A DNA stretch of 64,000 nt, taken from Acanthaster planci. Its lineage: Eukaryota; Echinodermata; Asteroidea; Valvatida; Acanthasteridae. Of this stretch, positions 12,850-25,717 are shown piece by piece (the first letter of the stretch is position 1; each line of letters starts with the position of its first letter). Where the stretch lies: NCBI RefSeq assembly GCF_001949145.1, contig NW_019091391.1, positions 547,863-611,862 on the forward strand, in the 5' to 3' direction. The translations under genes were made by a program, and so were the position numbers. The notes under the pieces are model-generated. The model was not told the DNA's origin and did no database searches. It worked only from the letters and a program-made list of their open reading frames with translations.

Positions 12850-13163
12850 ATGCCATACGGGGCATCGGCGCTCCCCCACGGCTCGGTCGAGCCAGCCCCT
12901 CTCGGCTCCTCATCGCCGAGATTTGAGCTAGAGCCCTTCAAGACACTCCTAGTGCTTATCTACGCCGTGCTAGTTTGCTTCGTGACGGCTTTCACCCTGA
13001 CCTACACCCACGATCGCGCGCCCGACTTAGCCGTCAGCCCACCCCTCCCCGATGTCGTCTTCGATTTGGTGCCTCGGATCGAATCGGCGTTCCTGGCCAG
13101 CGAAATATGTCTCATTAGCCTGCTTGCTGCCAATCTGATCAATATGAGTTTCCACAAGCACAG
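12850..13163 (+). CDS. SAMD8: SMSr-type ceramide phosphotransferase, alternative first coding exon B
   Basis: This is a diverged duplicate of exon A. The frame is open from after a TAG at 12781. The first in-frame ATG is at 12850 (MPYGASALPHGS), so the N-terminal tail is much shorter than in A. It then matches A through RFELEPFKT, membrane span 1, HDRAPDL, PPLPD, FDLVPRIESAF and membrane span 2. It ends with HKH plus AG at a GTGAGA donor, in the same phase as A, so it can splice to 28483 and give a 311-residue protein. A tryptophan in the EWAF motif of A is serine here. The stretch 13009-13097 is almost identical to 7495-7583 although the flanks have diverged. It could be an alternative-promoter isoform, a mutually exclusive exon or an unused duplicate; the start is an inference. 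Confidence 0.82.
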
Positions 13164-13565
13164 GTGAGATGCAGCAGTCAACGCTGAGTTGATTTCTGCG
13201 GCCGGATTTGCATGGTGAAAATGAGCCCGATTTTCTCAGTCTGAGCCAGTGCTCTGTCGTCCAACCCGTCACAAGTGACCGCAAGTTAATCACAAGTCAA
13301 TGAGTCGTAAGCCAAGTCGCAAGTTGTTCAGAATGAGTTGTGACAGAAGCTTTCATTGGTCATTATTCACTCTATTACCCACGACTGGTCTTGTCAATGT
13401 GACTTAAGACCTGACTTGGAAACGGACTTGTAGTGGTCTTGGCCTCAACACTTGCAGGTTCAGTCACAAAATTGAACCCACGCTCAAACTTATATCTTGC
13501 AGATTATTATTAGATAGGTTACTTGTTGTGACTGAACCGGAAAGTCAGCCAGTGGAGCGAACAGT

Positions 13566-13790
13566 AGTGTTGTAGTCGGACCATCACAAGACCAGGCACA
13601 AGACCAGACACAAGATCAGACACAAGACCAGACACACTGTCAGACACAAGACCATGCGCAAGACCAGTCACAAGTAGCAGGGTGAACAATGACATAGGAA
13701 TACATTTGTTGCAGTTCATTTGAACGGCTTGTGACTGGAATTCAGACCAGAGGTCTTGTGGAGGTCTCAAGTGGTCTCGACTACAACACT
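13566..13790. mobile_element. Inverted-repeat element family B with internal minisatellite, short copy
   Basis: AGTGTTGTAGTC at the left end is the inverse of GACTACAACACT at the right end. Inside are several degenerate 12-bp units (ACAAGACCAGAC). They are followed by a unique tail with GTAGCAGGGTGAACAATGAC and TTGCAGTTCATTTGAA. The same termini, repeat and tail recur at 49658-50055, where the array is much longer. This shows that the whole unit, not only the minisatellite, is dispersed. Confidence 0.85.
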
Positions 13791-15177
13791 GCGTATATGA
13801 CTGCCAGATAGCGTGAATGTGGTGTGGATTAATGCAGCAAATGAGCAAAGAATTTTTCCCTATTCCGTAATACCTACTTTTTTTTAATAGACAGATCTAA
13901 AGCCACACATTGGCGCTACATAGCTTTTGATACACGGGTGATTATTTTAACTTTAAGTACAAGTGTATAAAAAATTTTGAAGCCATAGCACCACATTCAC
14001 GTGCAGTACCGAATGTTCACTAGTCAGGTCTTATAGCGGTTTTCTACGGTGTGATTACATGTACTAGAAAAGGGTTCGGGGCACCGCACAAGAAGGCTTT
14101 TATGAAATACTACCCATGAGGCGTGCTGTGTATGTGTGAAACCAAACTGTGTCTTGATAACAACGTGGAAATTCGCTGTAATCACAACTGGAGAAGATTA
14201 CACCTTGCTTTGTAATTAGAGGGAACACAACCGTCGATTTTTCGCAATTTGTTTCCTAGTCTTGCTGTTTGACTCATTATCATTTGGAGTCGGTGCCGAG
14301 TGTCAGCGCTCACTCGGGGGTGTCGCGTGCCGGCAATAGCAGCCCCTATGCGCATGGAGCTTACCTACTGGAACACGAACGACAAAATTCGTTAGTCCGT
14401 AGAACCTCCAGTCAGGAGGAGGCCAGTGAACTACCAAAAAAGACCTCAGTCGGGTCTGTCCACATCGGCGTTGGCCTCTTGCTTGACTTGGGCAACAGAC
14501 CCTCGATTGAAATTGGGATCAGATCTTAGAAACCTGCTTTTTGGAATAATGATGCCAATTCCTTTCTCGTTGTGACAATTTGGTAGGCCTTAAATTGTTT
14601 ACGCACGTGGACACACCCCTCTTCCGCTTTTCAGAAATCAAGCTTTTGTGCCGTTTGCGGGATTTCTCAATGTGTTGAATACACCTTGTAAATCAATGCT
14701 TTTAGAGATCGCTATCTTAACAGGCGAAAGGGGTACGAAACTTATAGCCGGGTCGTTTGCGTTTTTCCGGCAGAATTTCCATGATGCTGTTGGCATGGAA
14801 AGCTAAAACAATCGCGTCGCCGCGTTGGACAGTTTGTTGTGCTATCACATGTAAGAATTAACGAAAATTAGACGCGGCTTGCCACTGTAATAAGCCATGT
14901 TTCGACCCAAGCGTACAAAGGGCTTAAGAAGACAGGCCCGTCTTCAGACAGCATGTCATCCGTACCCGAGTCCGTCGGACTCACCCACTTGCGCCCAGCG
15001 ATGAGATTCTTTTGGAGGGACGGGGGGGGGGGGTAGAACTCCTCGTTCGATGAAGAACTACCGTTTGGTTTGACTGAGCTGTCATATCTTCCAGTATTCT
15101 TAAGAAGTGAGTGTGTGACATTGGGTGCAGACCAGTAAATAAGCTGCCATAGACAACAGTGATATATACCCCCATTT

Positions 15178-15625
15178 CAAAAAATCAGGAAAAATACAAG
15201 TTTCTCAGGTGTTGAAGACACATATGAAATTAAAACTCACTTAGTCTACCGGCACTCGTCTTTCATTTTCCTAACACTTTTCAGTGGCTTAACCGATGAC
15301 CTTTGAAGATATTTTTTTCTCTAGGGAAACATCACCTTTCGAACAAGTCATGAGGCCCATCGCCATTTTGAAAATTGACACCTACAATCCATTGCAAAAG
15401 AGAGCAATTTGGAGGGCGCTTTTGGTCTGAAACTTTCAGAAATACCGGGCAGTCCAGCTGGTAGATTCCATCCCCCTTCTTTTATAACAACGTACCACGA
15501 AATTCTCCAATAGCAGAGAATTTGACAGCTCACAAATCGTGATTCGGTCCCACAGGCAATTCGGGACCTATTCACTGGCCTGCAACTATAGACGGGCTCC
15601 GTTTCTGTGACGGATGCACCTTTCA
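15178..15625. repeat. Dispersed repeat family D, copy 1
   Basis: The segment shares ordered blocks with 20160-20705: CAAGTTTCTCAGGTGTT, AGTGGCTTAACCGATGAC, CGCCATTTTGAAAATTGACA, GAGAATTTGACA and ACGGGCTCCGTTTCTGTG. It has no long open frame and no clear terminal repeats, so its class is unknown. Confidence 0.7.
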
Positions 15626-18309
15626 ATCTTTCGTCAGCAGTCGTATTTAGACATAAGAGACGGTGCATTTATTTTCTTCTCGCTTCAGTTTAATTCCCAT
15701 CGTAACTTCAATAAGTGGAAGGCGAAGGTGATCCAGACTTGTCCAAGTAAACACAAGCATTCAAAATTAAGTTAGTTCTTATTTCATAAAAGGGTACTCC
15801 TCAGCGTATTCCAGTGCCCAGCGCTGTCGGCATCTCCTTTACAACAAAAAATAGTGCGCCCTTGTATCAACTAGATCAAGTGATCAGACGGGAAAGTGGT
15901 ATATAAATAAGCCTTCTTTGGTGAGTGAAATTTGAATCAAATCTTGTGCACCGAGTTATCTGATTGCACATTAACATATCAATCTGAATTCCCCAGACTA
16001 AAAAAAACTGTTGCTATGCCTCGTGGTTCGGGCAAGCTTTTGCATAGTGACCACCCTCTCTAGAAATAGACTGGTTCCGTTGTGTCCTTCTTATCCATTG
16101 AAGACAATATATCGATGCAAGGCGGCTCCTGTGTAACGAAGCAAACGCTTGCCCCAGATCACGTGGTACAGCTACGGTGCCTTTAGTATGGAGAATTCAT
16201 ATTGTTATGTTCACCTGAATGTGAAGAACTCAGTGTAGCCTACCAGATTGTATTCAAATGTAACTTATTCAGTTTCGCTCGTGTCCATTATTAGGACGTC
16301 AATTTGGACCACCCAAAGCGTTGTAAGTTTCACCGTTCATGTTCACAATAGTCAATATACCGTGTTTCCTCACACTACTTTCTTGGACCGCAGTGTTCAT
16401 GTGTGATGTATAGCTTCAGTCCCTATCCGCAGAGCACTACATGCATAAACTGGTTTAAGCTTTGTAAATGAATACCCAAAGCGTGATTTTTCCATAGGGC
16501 TGTATGGAAATTGAATGTAGCTGTATGGATCAGTCGCAAACACGAAAGTTTACTGAATGTACGTGTGTCCAATTTCGAGATCAAAATGTCGGCCGAACGG
16601 AAGCTTTCAAATGCTACGTGACAGATCTATATATTTCGGGTATTGTATCTGCAGGATATTCGTTGAATGCGGTCACGTATCTGTGTTTGATCGCACGAAA
16701 CCACTAGTATTCCAATCTGTGTTTTCGTTTAGTCGCAAGTAATAACGTGGTGATAACATTCTGTGAGGTATTGCAGGTTAACGCGTCCCTTATCACTCGC
16801 CCTTTCACGGGGTCCAGCATTATGGGGGGGGGGGGGAGATTACCTGATTCCGAATCAGGCACTGATGTTCACACGTTGCTTCAAAGAAGTCATTATACAG
16901 TATTGGATCTAAACTTAAGCGAAAGGGTGCAAGGTTCCGAACAGGTGAAAATTCAATTGTGGGACTGTCACCAGAAGAAGGGAAACCTACTTAAAAACTC
17001 CACAGGCCATCGATGTGCACGTCTCGGGCTACTGTAGCCTGACGGGGATGCAAGTGTCACAGAACAGCACGTTATACTTGATTGTGGCAGTTTTAAAAAA
17101 CAAATCGTTTGCACATGACTAAACTAGCGGCGACACAAGGGGATCCCTTTCCAGGAAATGATGTCATGATGTATAGTTTGTAGTTGCGGGCAACATCTTT
17201 AGATTGAGTTAGAATTTCAAAAAAATGGGGGCACAAAATTCATCCTATTACAAATGGACCAACTTCCTCTTACCGTACACCGGAATCGACTTTTAAATAG
17301 AATGAAAAACGTGTTCAACATGTGCGACTTCCCGCTTTAGATTGAATGTCAAAGTGGCATGTAGATCAGAAGTGAAACATATTTAAAGTGACATTTAAAT
17401 TGCTGGTAATGCGGGGGTGTATTCCGTTGGTACTTTACATTATATTATTGAATATTCTGGTCTTGTTATCTTATCTGTGGCCAAAGTACATTTTTTGAGC
17501 GACGGTGCTCGTATAATGCATATCGCCTTCATGTCACGGGTGCGTCGACCCTTAAAAAATGAGTCCAACAAATTTTCATATTTGAAAGAGAATATTCTCG
17601 GTAGTTTTTCACCTGTTTAGTCTGGGTTGGTTGATGAGCAACACATACATGTACATTATTTTCCTCACAGAGGAGAGGTTTCGAATATTAAATGTTCTGA
17701 CCTGCATTCCCCTATGACAGTGACGAGAGTGTAACCTAGGTTATAGATGTTTGTGAAAGGCGAGTTGAAGCACAGCTGTGCTACACTGACGCCCTGACGA
17801 CTCACGGACTTTCGACTTCGGACTTGTTCTTAACCTAAATTCAGCTGAACCCATCTGAAATACTCTGTGCTCCTGACCGAGATTGGTTCACTCTGCGATG
17901 TATGTTTGATTAATGTTGTATCTTTATCTGTCATCTTTATGAGATTCAGAAGGGCTCTTTGTGACGCACCTCTGTCTTTTAATATAAGGCCGAGCGAGTG
18001 CATGAACCTGGCTAACGACCCGAAGCGTGATTCAGGTCATCTCGCAGTTTTATGGTGAGTCACCGAAGAAATCATAGGAGAAAATGCACAGATGAACAAC
18101 CGCATTCACCAATGTCTTAATAAGGACACTGAAGGTATAGCACCGATAAAGAGGTTTAATGACCATGAGGCTTTCCTATATATTTCTCCAGACATGCATC
18201 TGCACAGCTATACGTGTTTCTGAATGCGTATCTCCCGAACTTAAAGATGTTGTCGTGTGGCGTTGTTTTTTCTTACGAAAGCCCAGGAGTGCCATCAAGT
18301 AAACATTTT

Positions 18310-18842
18310 CCAATAGTGATGTACATTTTTTTACCAAGTTCGTTTTTTTATAAAGTATATTTTTTCAACTTCGTTTTTACGAGATATTTTTCCAAAGTTC
18401 GTTTGTTGGAAATAAACATCCCCAAGTTCGTTCTTATGAAATCTATATTTACAAACATTGTTTGTATTTTTGGACACAAATCGTTTTTAAGAGTCATGTT
18501 TTTCCAAGTTCGGTTTTAGGAGAATTTTTAAAGTTCGTTTTTATGAGTTCTATTTTTGGAAGTTTGTTTTAGTAAGAAATAGATTTAAATATGGAAATGT
18601 ATATCTCCTGAATATTAACTTGAATAAAATATATCTAATAAAACAAACTTCTTCAAAAATATACCGTACCTCGTAAAAACATTTGCTTCAAAATGTTTCT
18701 ACATTATAGATGTCAGGGAAACTAACTGGAGAATGTATGTCTCAAACAAACGAACTTTGGAAAAAGTATCGCGTGAAAACGAAGTTAAACAAATATACTT
18801 CCTTAAAACAAACTCGGAAAAATATATTTCACTTGTTGAAAA
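18310..18842. repeat. AAGTTCGTTTTT repeat array with inverted arm
   Basis: From about 18330 to 18580 a degenerate unit of roughly 30 bp (AAGTTCGTTTTTATGA plus an ATATTTTTCC-like part) recurs about eight times. From 18730 to 18842 the complement appears (AAACGAACTTTGGAAAAAGT, AAAACGAAGTT), so the array folds back on itself. The open frames across it are consequences of the repeat. Confidence 0.7.
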
Positions 18843-20159
18843 GTTTTTAAAAATTCTTGATGGCAATACAGAGCTTTCGTATCTTGCAGACATAAAGGCG
18901 ACTGTGAAAATCTATTGCTGAGCAGAACTGTTGCAGTTATTTCTCTGTCTGAGTGCGATTTATTTGAACGGTGGTACTCATCCAAGATGGGGGGGGAGTT
19001 AAATGACGCGCGTACTTGATCAAAACTGATCAGGTTTCGGTTCCTCACGAGAGCCTTGAGGAATGGATGGTGTGCCAACTTACGAAATGTCTGGTCGTTC
19101 TTATCAGGCACTGAAACATTGTTCAGAAATCTATCACGGTACGCTCTTTTTGAAAGTTTGTCAGCCCGATTTTTGTAAAGGCGTGGGAAGTTAATAATCC
19201 AACAGTATGCATGGGCGTAAATCCAGGGGCGGGGTTGATGTATGTATCCCTGCCACTATTTTTTAGGTGGGGGTGGATTATTGAATCAACCCCGCCACAT
19301 TTTTGTGGTGAGCAAAAAATTTAAGTGGATTGTGAAGACGTTTGGAGACTTCCAACGACTAAAATGCATTCAGTAGGTCCATATGTATCACTCAAACAAT
19401 GGAGAACAATTTAAGAAAAAAAAACACCCATAAATATGCCATTTTGAATACAAATGTGCATTAACAACATGAACATGGACCTCTATACTGTCATATTGTG
19501 CCACCCCCCCTCTTTTCGATTTTCCTGTTATCTCCCACCTTTTTCCATTCCCCATCCCCACCCCCCAATTTCCAGCACAAATTTACGCCTAACAACCCGA
19601 TTATTGTACACCCATGCAGTGAAGTTTGCTAATCAGGAAACCTCTGCAAATTTCAATTCGAGCAGAATGTTCATTCATCACCAAACGTCAGGCGTTAGCC
19701 AAGGTGTTACATGCTACGTGCACACTGTGCAAGCGGCCCTGCATCAGTAATTGCCACTTCTAGGGGATAAAACCGTGGGGACAATTTGGCTAGATATTTT
19801 TTTTTTGGGCTAACTGAATTTCACCGCCTTGAAGAGCGGAATCAAGACGGAGAAGAAAAAGAAGAAGACAAGACAAGTTCAGCAAAGACTTTTAGCGGTG
19901 CAAAATTGTGTGGCGGCAACGACCCTTTGCATTTTGTCGAGACAAAATCCTGTTCATCCTCGGAATTCCTTTCCGCATGCGTCCATTCACACATTAAGTT
20001 CATGCATTCATATCCGTCCACTAGGCGCTCGCATTTTACAGGCAGTACCGGGGGGGGGCAGTGGGAATAGTTTGTCGACCCCGTAACCTGATCCACAAGA
20101 TGAGTAGACGTTGGCTAAGTCGGGACCTATTGAGTCTCACATCACAGAGATCAGTGGTA

Positions 20160-20705
20160 AAGGCCCCACTTTAAAAAAAAATGGAAAAGTACACGTTTCT
20201 CAGGTGTTCAAGGCATACATCATATTGAAGCTCAGTTTTCTTCCAATCCTCCTTAGTGGCGTAACCAATGACTTTTCAAGATGTTTTTATCCACAAGATG
20301 ATCACCACAATAACTCTCGAAGCTCACCGCCATTTTGAAAATTGATGCCTACGCTACATTTCAAAGCACACATCGCATTGACTCACCGCTCACGTACTCA
20401 TCTTTCATGACTTGAAGATATTTATCTCTAGAGATGATCACCCCAGAAAATAGTCAAAGCTCATCTCCATTTTGAAAATTGAAACCCATTGCAAAATAGG
20501 ACAATTTAAATGGCCCCGTTTTAGCCATGTTTTCTGAAATACAAGCTAGCGGTCCAGCACAAAGCTTTCATCATTTTTTTGTAACGAAGCACCCGCTTCA
20601 TATGTCACAAAATGCTCTAGTTAGCAGAGAATTTGACAAGATGCGAATCGTGAGTGATTTGATCTTCACTGGTAATTAACTGCGGGCTTCGTCGTTGTGT
20701 TCAAT
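20160..20705. repeat. Dispersed repeat family D, copy 2
   Basis: This is a second copy of the segment at 15178-15625. It carries a partial internal duplication: the block with GATGATCACC and CCATTTTGAAAATTGA occurs near 20295-20345 and again near 20430-20485. Confidence 0.7.
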
Positions 20706-21125
20706 ATCTCCATTGTTGCTGGCAGACAAACCAATTACAGGTAGGCCTAATACATTTGGACCTCAGTATTTGATCGTTTGAATGAGTTCACGGAGGAATG
20801 TTCTGTCATCGATATCCACTGTACACTTACCTGTAAAACATATAGGCTTACGCGCGCGTAAATCAAACTTCATTAAGTCCATTAGCTTCATACGTATATG
20901 CTCTCGATGAAGTCGAAGATCACGGGTAACATTAAATCAAAGGTGACAAATTATAAACAACTGACCGAGTGCTCTTTAAACCACTCTTGTGACGTCATCC
21001 TATTCAGTAAAGTGTCGATTAACTGTACATTCTTAAAAAGAATGTAGAGTTTTGACATTCTTGAAAACTGGTAGATCAAACTCGACTTGATAGACACAGA
21101 AAAAACACTTGTGACATTCAATATA

Positions 21126-21293
21126 CGGGCGATTCACTATAGCGCGCCACCAAGAGTTTGCAACACGTTGGCCAATCATAACGCGCGAAATTTGTCGACC
21201 CTTTCCAAACGCGCACTGGGTCGACAATTTTCGCGCACTGTGATTGGCTAACGCGTTGCAAACTCTTGGTGGCGCACTATTGTGAAACGGCCG
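21126..21293. mobile_element. Palindromic MITE family A, complete copy
   Basis: The left end CGGGCGATTCACTATAG and right end CTATTGTGAAACGGCCG are inverted repeats. The symmetry continues through the whole 168 bp, including TTGCAACACGTTGGCCAATC and GATTGGCTAACGCGTTGCAA. The centre is TTGTCGACCCTTTCC next to GGGTCGACAA. TA dinucleotides flank both ends, fitting a TA target duplication. It has no coding capacity. Each arm carries an inverted CCAAT box. Confidence 0.9.
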
Positions 21294-23147
21294 TATTACA
21301 CGTCAAACACGGTTGAGAAACGCTCTCAAATTTAAAGTAGATTGTTTTAGACATTCGATACGGTTAACATGCAAATTTTTAGATTTGACACGGTAACATT
21401 TTTTGTCCAGATTAGCGATTTTCATTTAAACCGAACCGCTCCTTACATTGCAATATATAATTTTTTAATGTTTCTCCTTCATTTTTAAATTCTTTTTTCA
21501 TTTTAGTTTCATTTTTACGTATCCCTTCGATTTTAGTTTAATTTAATCTTTTTTTCATTTTAATTTAGATTTATATTCCAATTGTTAGGTATATTTTTTA
21601 TTATTTATCATTTTTCTTTGTGTTTTTATTTTAAAATTCACATTTAGCCACTTTACTTTCGGTTAAACCTCAGTTTTAACTCTTTCTATGTTATTAAACA
21701 ATTTTTAAAAACAACTTCAACTATCACAATTCATGTACAATTTTTACAGATTAATTTATTGTTTAGAAACTTAAGTGTGATAAAAATGAACAAATAATAA
21801 CTTCCCAGATGAATGAGATGATATCTCAAATACATGTATTTTCCAAACGAAAAAAATTCTTTTGGGGACTGAAGGATTTCAAAGAGGAAACATGTACATG
21901 TACTTCCAAGGTTGTGAACGTAATCATCATTTAAAGATACAGTGAACTGTAGTTTTCAAATCAGTCACTCGAGAAATTAACTTGCTCGTTGGTGGTGTAA
22001 AAGGTTCACAGCTCCGTACAGTCATGTCCTTTACTAACTTACATGTAGCATATTTCCGTTTCTATCAATCCATTTGGACCGTAAAGACAGTTTGTTTTTG
22101 CGTGTAACTTCGTGTAAAGCATGTACAATACTGTGCTTGTGAATGAAAAATAGTTGTGCACCCAGCCGAGGAATTCCTCGACGGCTTGGGACAGGAATGA
22201 AGGTTTTATGTACATGCAAATGTCATAGCTAGCCAACGCTGGACGAATGATAGAATTCATCTCGCGGCTCTCAAAGCATAAGAAAAGCCCTTTTGTTCTT
22301 TTGTACGAGATAGACAATAATAGTAGGGGAGGAACTTGGTTTGAGATGAAAGCACCGAGCCCACGTGAATCAACGTTTCTCCTTATCATAAACAATATTA
22401 TGTGTGTTCCTTCAGCAAGTTAACGTCGGATTTTCTTACCCGAAAAAGCTGCAGGGGCGTTTTTTTTTTACTCGTAAATTCTTCTGCCTTGCAATTGCAC
22501 TTTGACCTAACCAACGAGCTACATGTTTAAAAAGGTTGAATAGCTCCACGACCCAACCAAGCACGGCGACTTAATCACGTCAATCGCAGAAATGAAAACA
22601 GAATTCTTAAACAAGTGTACATTCTCCGGAAATCATATAGGCCTACTAAAGTTTGGGGTGCGTAACATTCTATCCTTAGCTGAAATGTTTTCAACGAAAG
22701 GTGAACAAAAAGGTCATTTCCGGGGAGGGGAATAATACTTTTTCGTTAGAGAAACTTGTTTCCTCTGTAGTTTGGTTGCATGTTGACGGTGTAACCATTT
22801 GTTGTTTGTATTTGTTGGTTTGTGTTTACCAGCTGCACATACAGGAAAATCGTTTCTGTTTTTTCTTCGCCGTTTGTTGTTTGGCGTCGCCTATAATCTA
22901 TTCACTCAGCAATTTTCCAGATTAAAATTTGTCAACGATGCATAGATTCTGTGCTCCATCTAGCCATGCCATTTTCTATCAAGGGTCCATCGATGAACTG
23001 TCAACCGACAGACCTGTAAAAATGTAAACTTTATGCTTGACTTTTTGTTTTCATTTAATATTGCCGTAGCATGTACCGCGTGTTCCATTCGAAGGCAGCC
23101 TGTATTGGGGGTCTTCCTTATGGCTTCAAGCATCATGATGTCGTTTG

Positions 23148-23333
23148 GGGTGCGTTCGAGCGAGCTACTGGCGTTAACACGAGTATACCCCTGAGCGCTC
23201 AACCGGCTGGAGCACAACCTCAGGGCCAGCGAGAGTATCTCGGGGGGGGGAGGGGAAGGGGATACTCCTGTACCCGAGTGTAATGCGCATGCGTCCTACT
23301 CGTGTTAACAGGAGTAACCGCGCGAACGCACCC
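23148..23333. mobile_element. 186-bp inverted-repeat element with GGGTGCGTTCG ends
   Basis: The left arm GGGTGCGTTCGAGCGAGCTACT, continuing to GTTAACACGAGTA, is mirrored on the right by TACTCGTGTTAACAGGAGTA and CGCGCGAACGCACCC. The interior contains a run of G and a GATACTCCTGTACCCGAGTG segment that repeats part of the arm. Termini of this kind are seen in hAT-like MITEs, but I see no clean 8-bp target duplication. Confidence 0.75.
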
Positions 23334-25096
23334 TTGAAGTGGAAATTTGTCATCGCTATTTCAACTTGACGGACGGTGTTTGTGAGGCTGATTATGGCTG
23401 TCGTTTTCGGCCTGATCCAATAAACGGTGCGTAGTAATAATATCAAGGTATAATTGCTCCATCGCAGGAGGCATTACCATCCGATAGAGCTCAAATAACA
23501 CGTTACCGCCAAGTTGCCATCTATTTCTGGTCTTAAATCATGGCCAACTGATTCCGTGAACCGCCATCTCGACATGAAAGTTTATCCAATAAAAACAACT
23601 GACCAAATTGTTGTGGAAAAGCATGCTGGTTATAAGACTAGGCCTACTCTCTCTATGAAATTACTATCTCTAGCAAGCTGTCATTTTTAAGAATATGGGA
23701 GGAGGTCACTTCCACCAATGCCCGAGACGTTCAAAATTGCCATTAGAAGCGCGCGCAAGCGTTGATAGACCTCAAATTTGTGAGATCAATGCGTTGATCT
23801 CCATTTAGGACACGCGTACGCCTACGCATGGTGAAGATTCAGAAAACGTGCAGCTGGCGGTGAGGGTTTGCGGGTTTTACGCAGGCGTATTTTATAACAG
23901 TTGCGATGTCGTATCAATTAATCTTGGAGGTTAATTGCACCATGAAACGTCTTAGCTCAGAAAAAACTTTAACAAAGATGTTCGAGGGATTGAACGCAAA
24001 CGAGGGGTGTATGTTTGAATTTTGTTAAATATGGCAGATGCCATGGCAGTTTAATGAGCTCGAATTGGTCGTAATATCTGTGGGGTGTTTTCTATTCGTA
24101 TTATTCCGGAAAAATTCAGATCAGTATGAATCAAGTTCCTTCCCGGATAAATACAGTTGAATGAATTTACTCAATAAATAAGTGCAAATCTGAGTAGTTA
24201 GGTTTAAAGTTAACAAATGAATGGAAGTTGGGACCGTCTGAAATATCACTTATTAGCAAAAGTGGTTTCAAAAACTGAATGATTAATTTGTCCTTTATTA
24301 CCCCCGGATTTCAACGGAAAAATCTCCCAGAAAGCCACAATTTGTGTTTGTCAGATTTGCAGACGCTTTAAACTCAAATCACGTGACAGACGATTTGCTA
24401 TGAGTGACAGAATGTTTCTTTGGGGCTGAGATGTAACCAACTGAGCCAGACGGAGAGCTGACGTTTGTTGAATGAAGTTGCAAACAAGGAAATTCAAAGT
24501 CAACGCAACAAAAGAAATTCTTTCGAAATTCGTCTCCGTTCTCACTGGAAACTGACTTTTGTATGCCAGAAAGCAGTTGTTAAGTGTAAATCTTTAGTCA
24601 AGTTGTTAGCTCAGTTTTGATTAATAAGTGAATGCGGTAAAAATGACAGTAAGTTTTTAATTTGGCTGTTGCAGTTTTAGCTGCGCGCATTTTGTGGTCA
24701 CTGAAAAGGTTCTCACACTTCCGTGTGCAACATGTCGGTTTTCAATAACATTTATTCAATACATGAATGAATCATTTTCTTTTTATTTTTGGCATATTTT
24801 CGGGAGGGAGGCCGAGGGTCTAGCCCATACCCTGAGAAAAAGGTTATGTCAGTAATCAATTTTGACCAGAAATGCACAGCATATATACAACACCGCATTA
24901 CTCTCCTGAAGTGCCGCCATTGTTCGGCCGCGCATTTTGTGCACAAACAATGCGCGATGTCCTATCCAGTCTTTCTAAACTACATCAGGTTTGCTCTTAT
25001 AGGCACACTTCTTTAGATAAGGTTATTTTGTTGCCCAAAAGGAACTTAATGACGAACGATGGACTGTACCTTTAATTAACGAATGTACCTTTAAGG

Positions 25097-25264
25097 CTGG
25101 CGTTTCACAGTAGTGCGCCTCCAAGAGATTGCAACGCGTTGACCAATCACAGTGTGCGAAATTTGTCGACCCAATGCGTGTTTGGAAAGGGTCGACAGAT
25201 TTCGCGCTTTGTGATTGATCAACGCGTTGCAAAGTCTTGCAGGCGCACTATTGTGAATCGCCCG
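25097..25264. mobile_element. Palindromic MITE family A, copy 3
   Basis: This copy has the same architecture as the one at 21126: GCGTTTCACAGTAGTGCGCC at the left and GGCGCACTATTGTGAATCGC at the right. TTGACCAATCACAGTGTGCG and its inverted counterpart lie inside. The central GTCGACCC/GGGTCGAC pair is separated by an AATGCGTGTTTGGAAA spacer missing from the 21126 copy. The left boundary is diverged. Confidence 0.85.
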
Positions 25265-25717
25265 TATTTTATATTGTTGTTCAAATGGTACAGACCATTG
25301 GATTGCGCTGAATGTAAACAATACCACCACGTGTGGACCGCCTTGACCACGGTGATCACATTTATTCCTACGGGCAGCTTTAACCACGTACAAATGCATG
25401 CTTGACTAGTTCATCTTGAATAAGTAGATTACCATCCCAGCACTGTGAACTCATAATGATCACAACACATCGCGCTCCAGCACGATCGTGACATCACAGG
25501 AAAAGGTCTATAGTTACTTTCACAGTGGCTCCCTGTTCATTGGCCTCTCACTGGTTCATATTTCATCATTGCGAAACATTTTTTTATGGCGCGCATCTGA
25601 TAATAATGGCGCTGGCCGCCGTTTCAGACTCGCCGGGCTGTATAATCATACCCCTAGGGCTGCAACGCAAAGTGATCTGTGCTCAAGGTCTGGAAACCAT
25701 ATCCCATCAGGTTTGTA

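Noticed and set aside
14269-14529. An 86-codon frame rich in Ser, Glu and Arg
   Set aside because: The start is TTG, no in-phase splice partner was found and nothing in it resembles a known family. It could be an exon, but there is no positive support.
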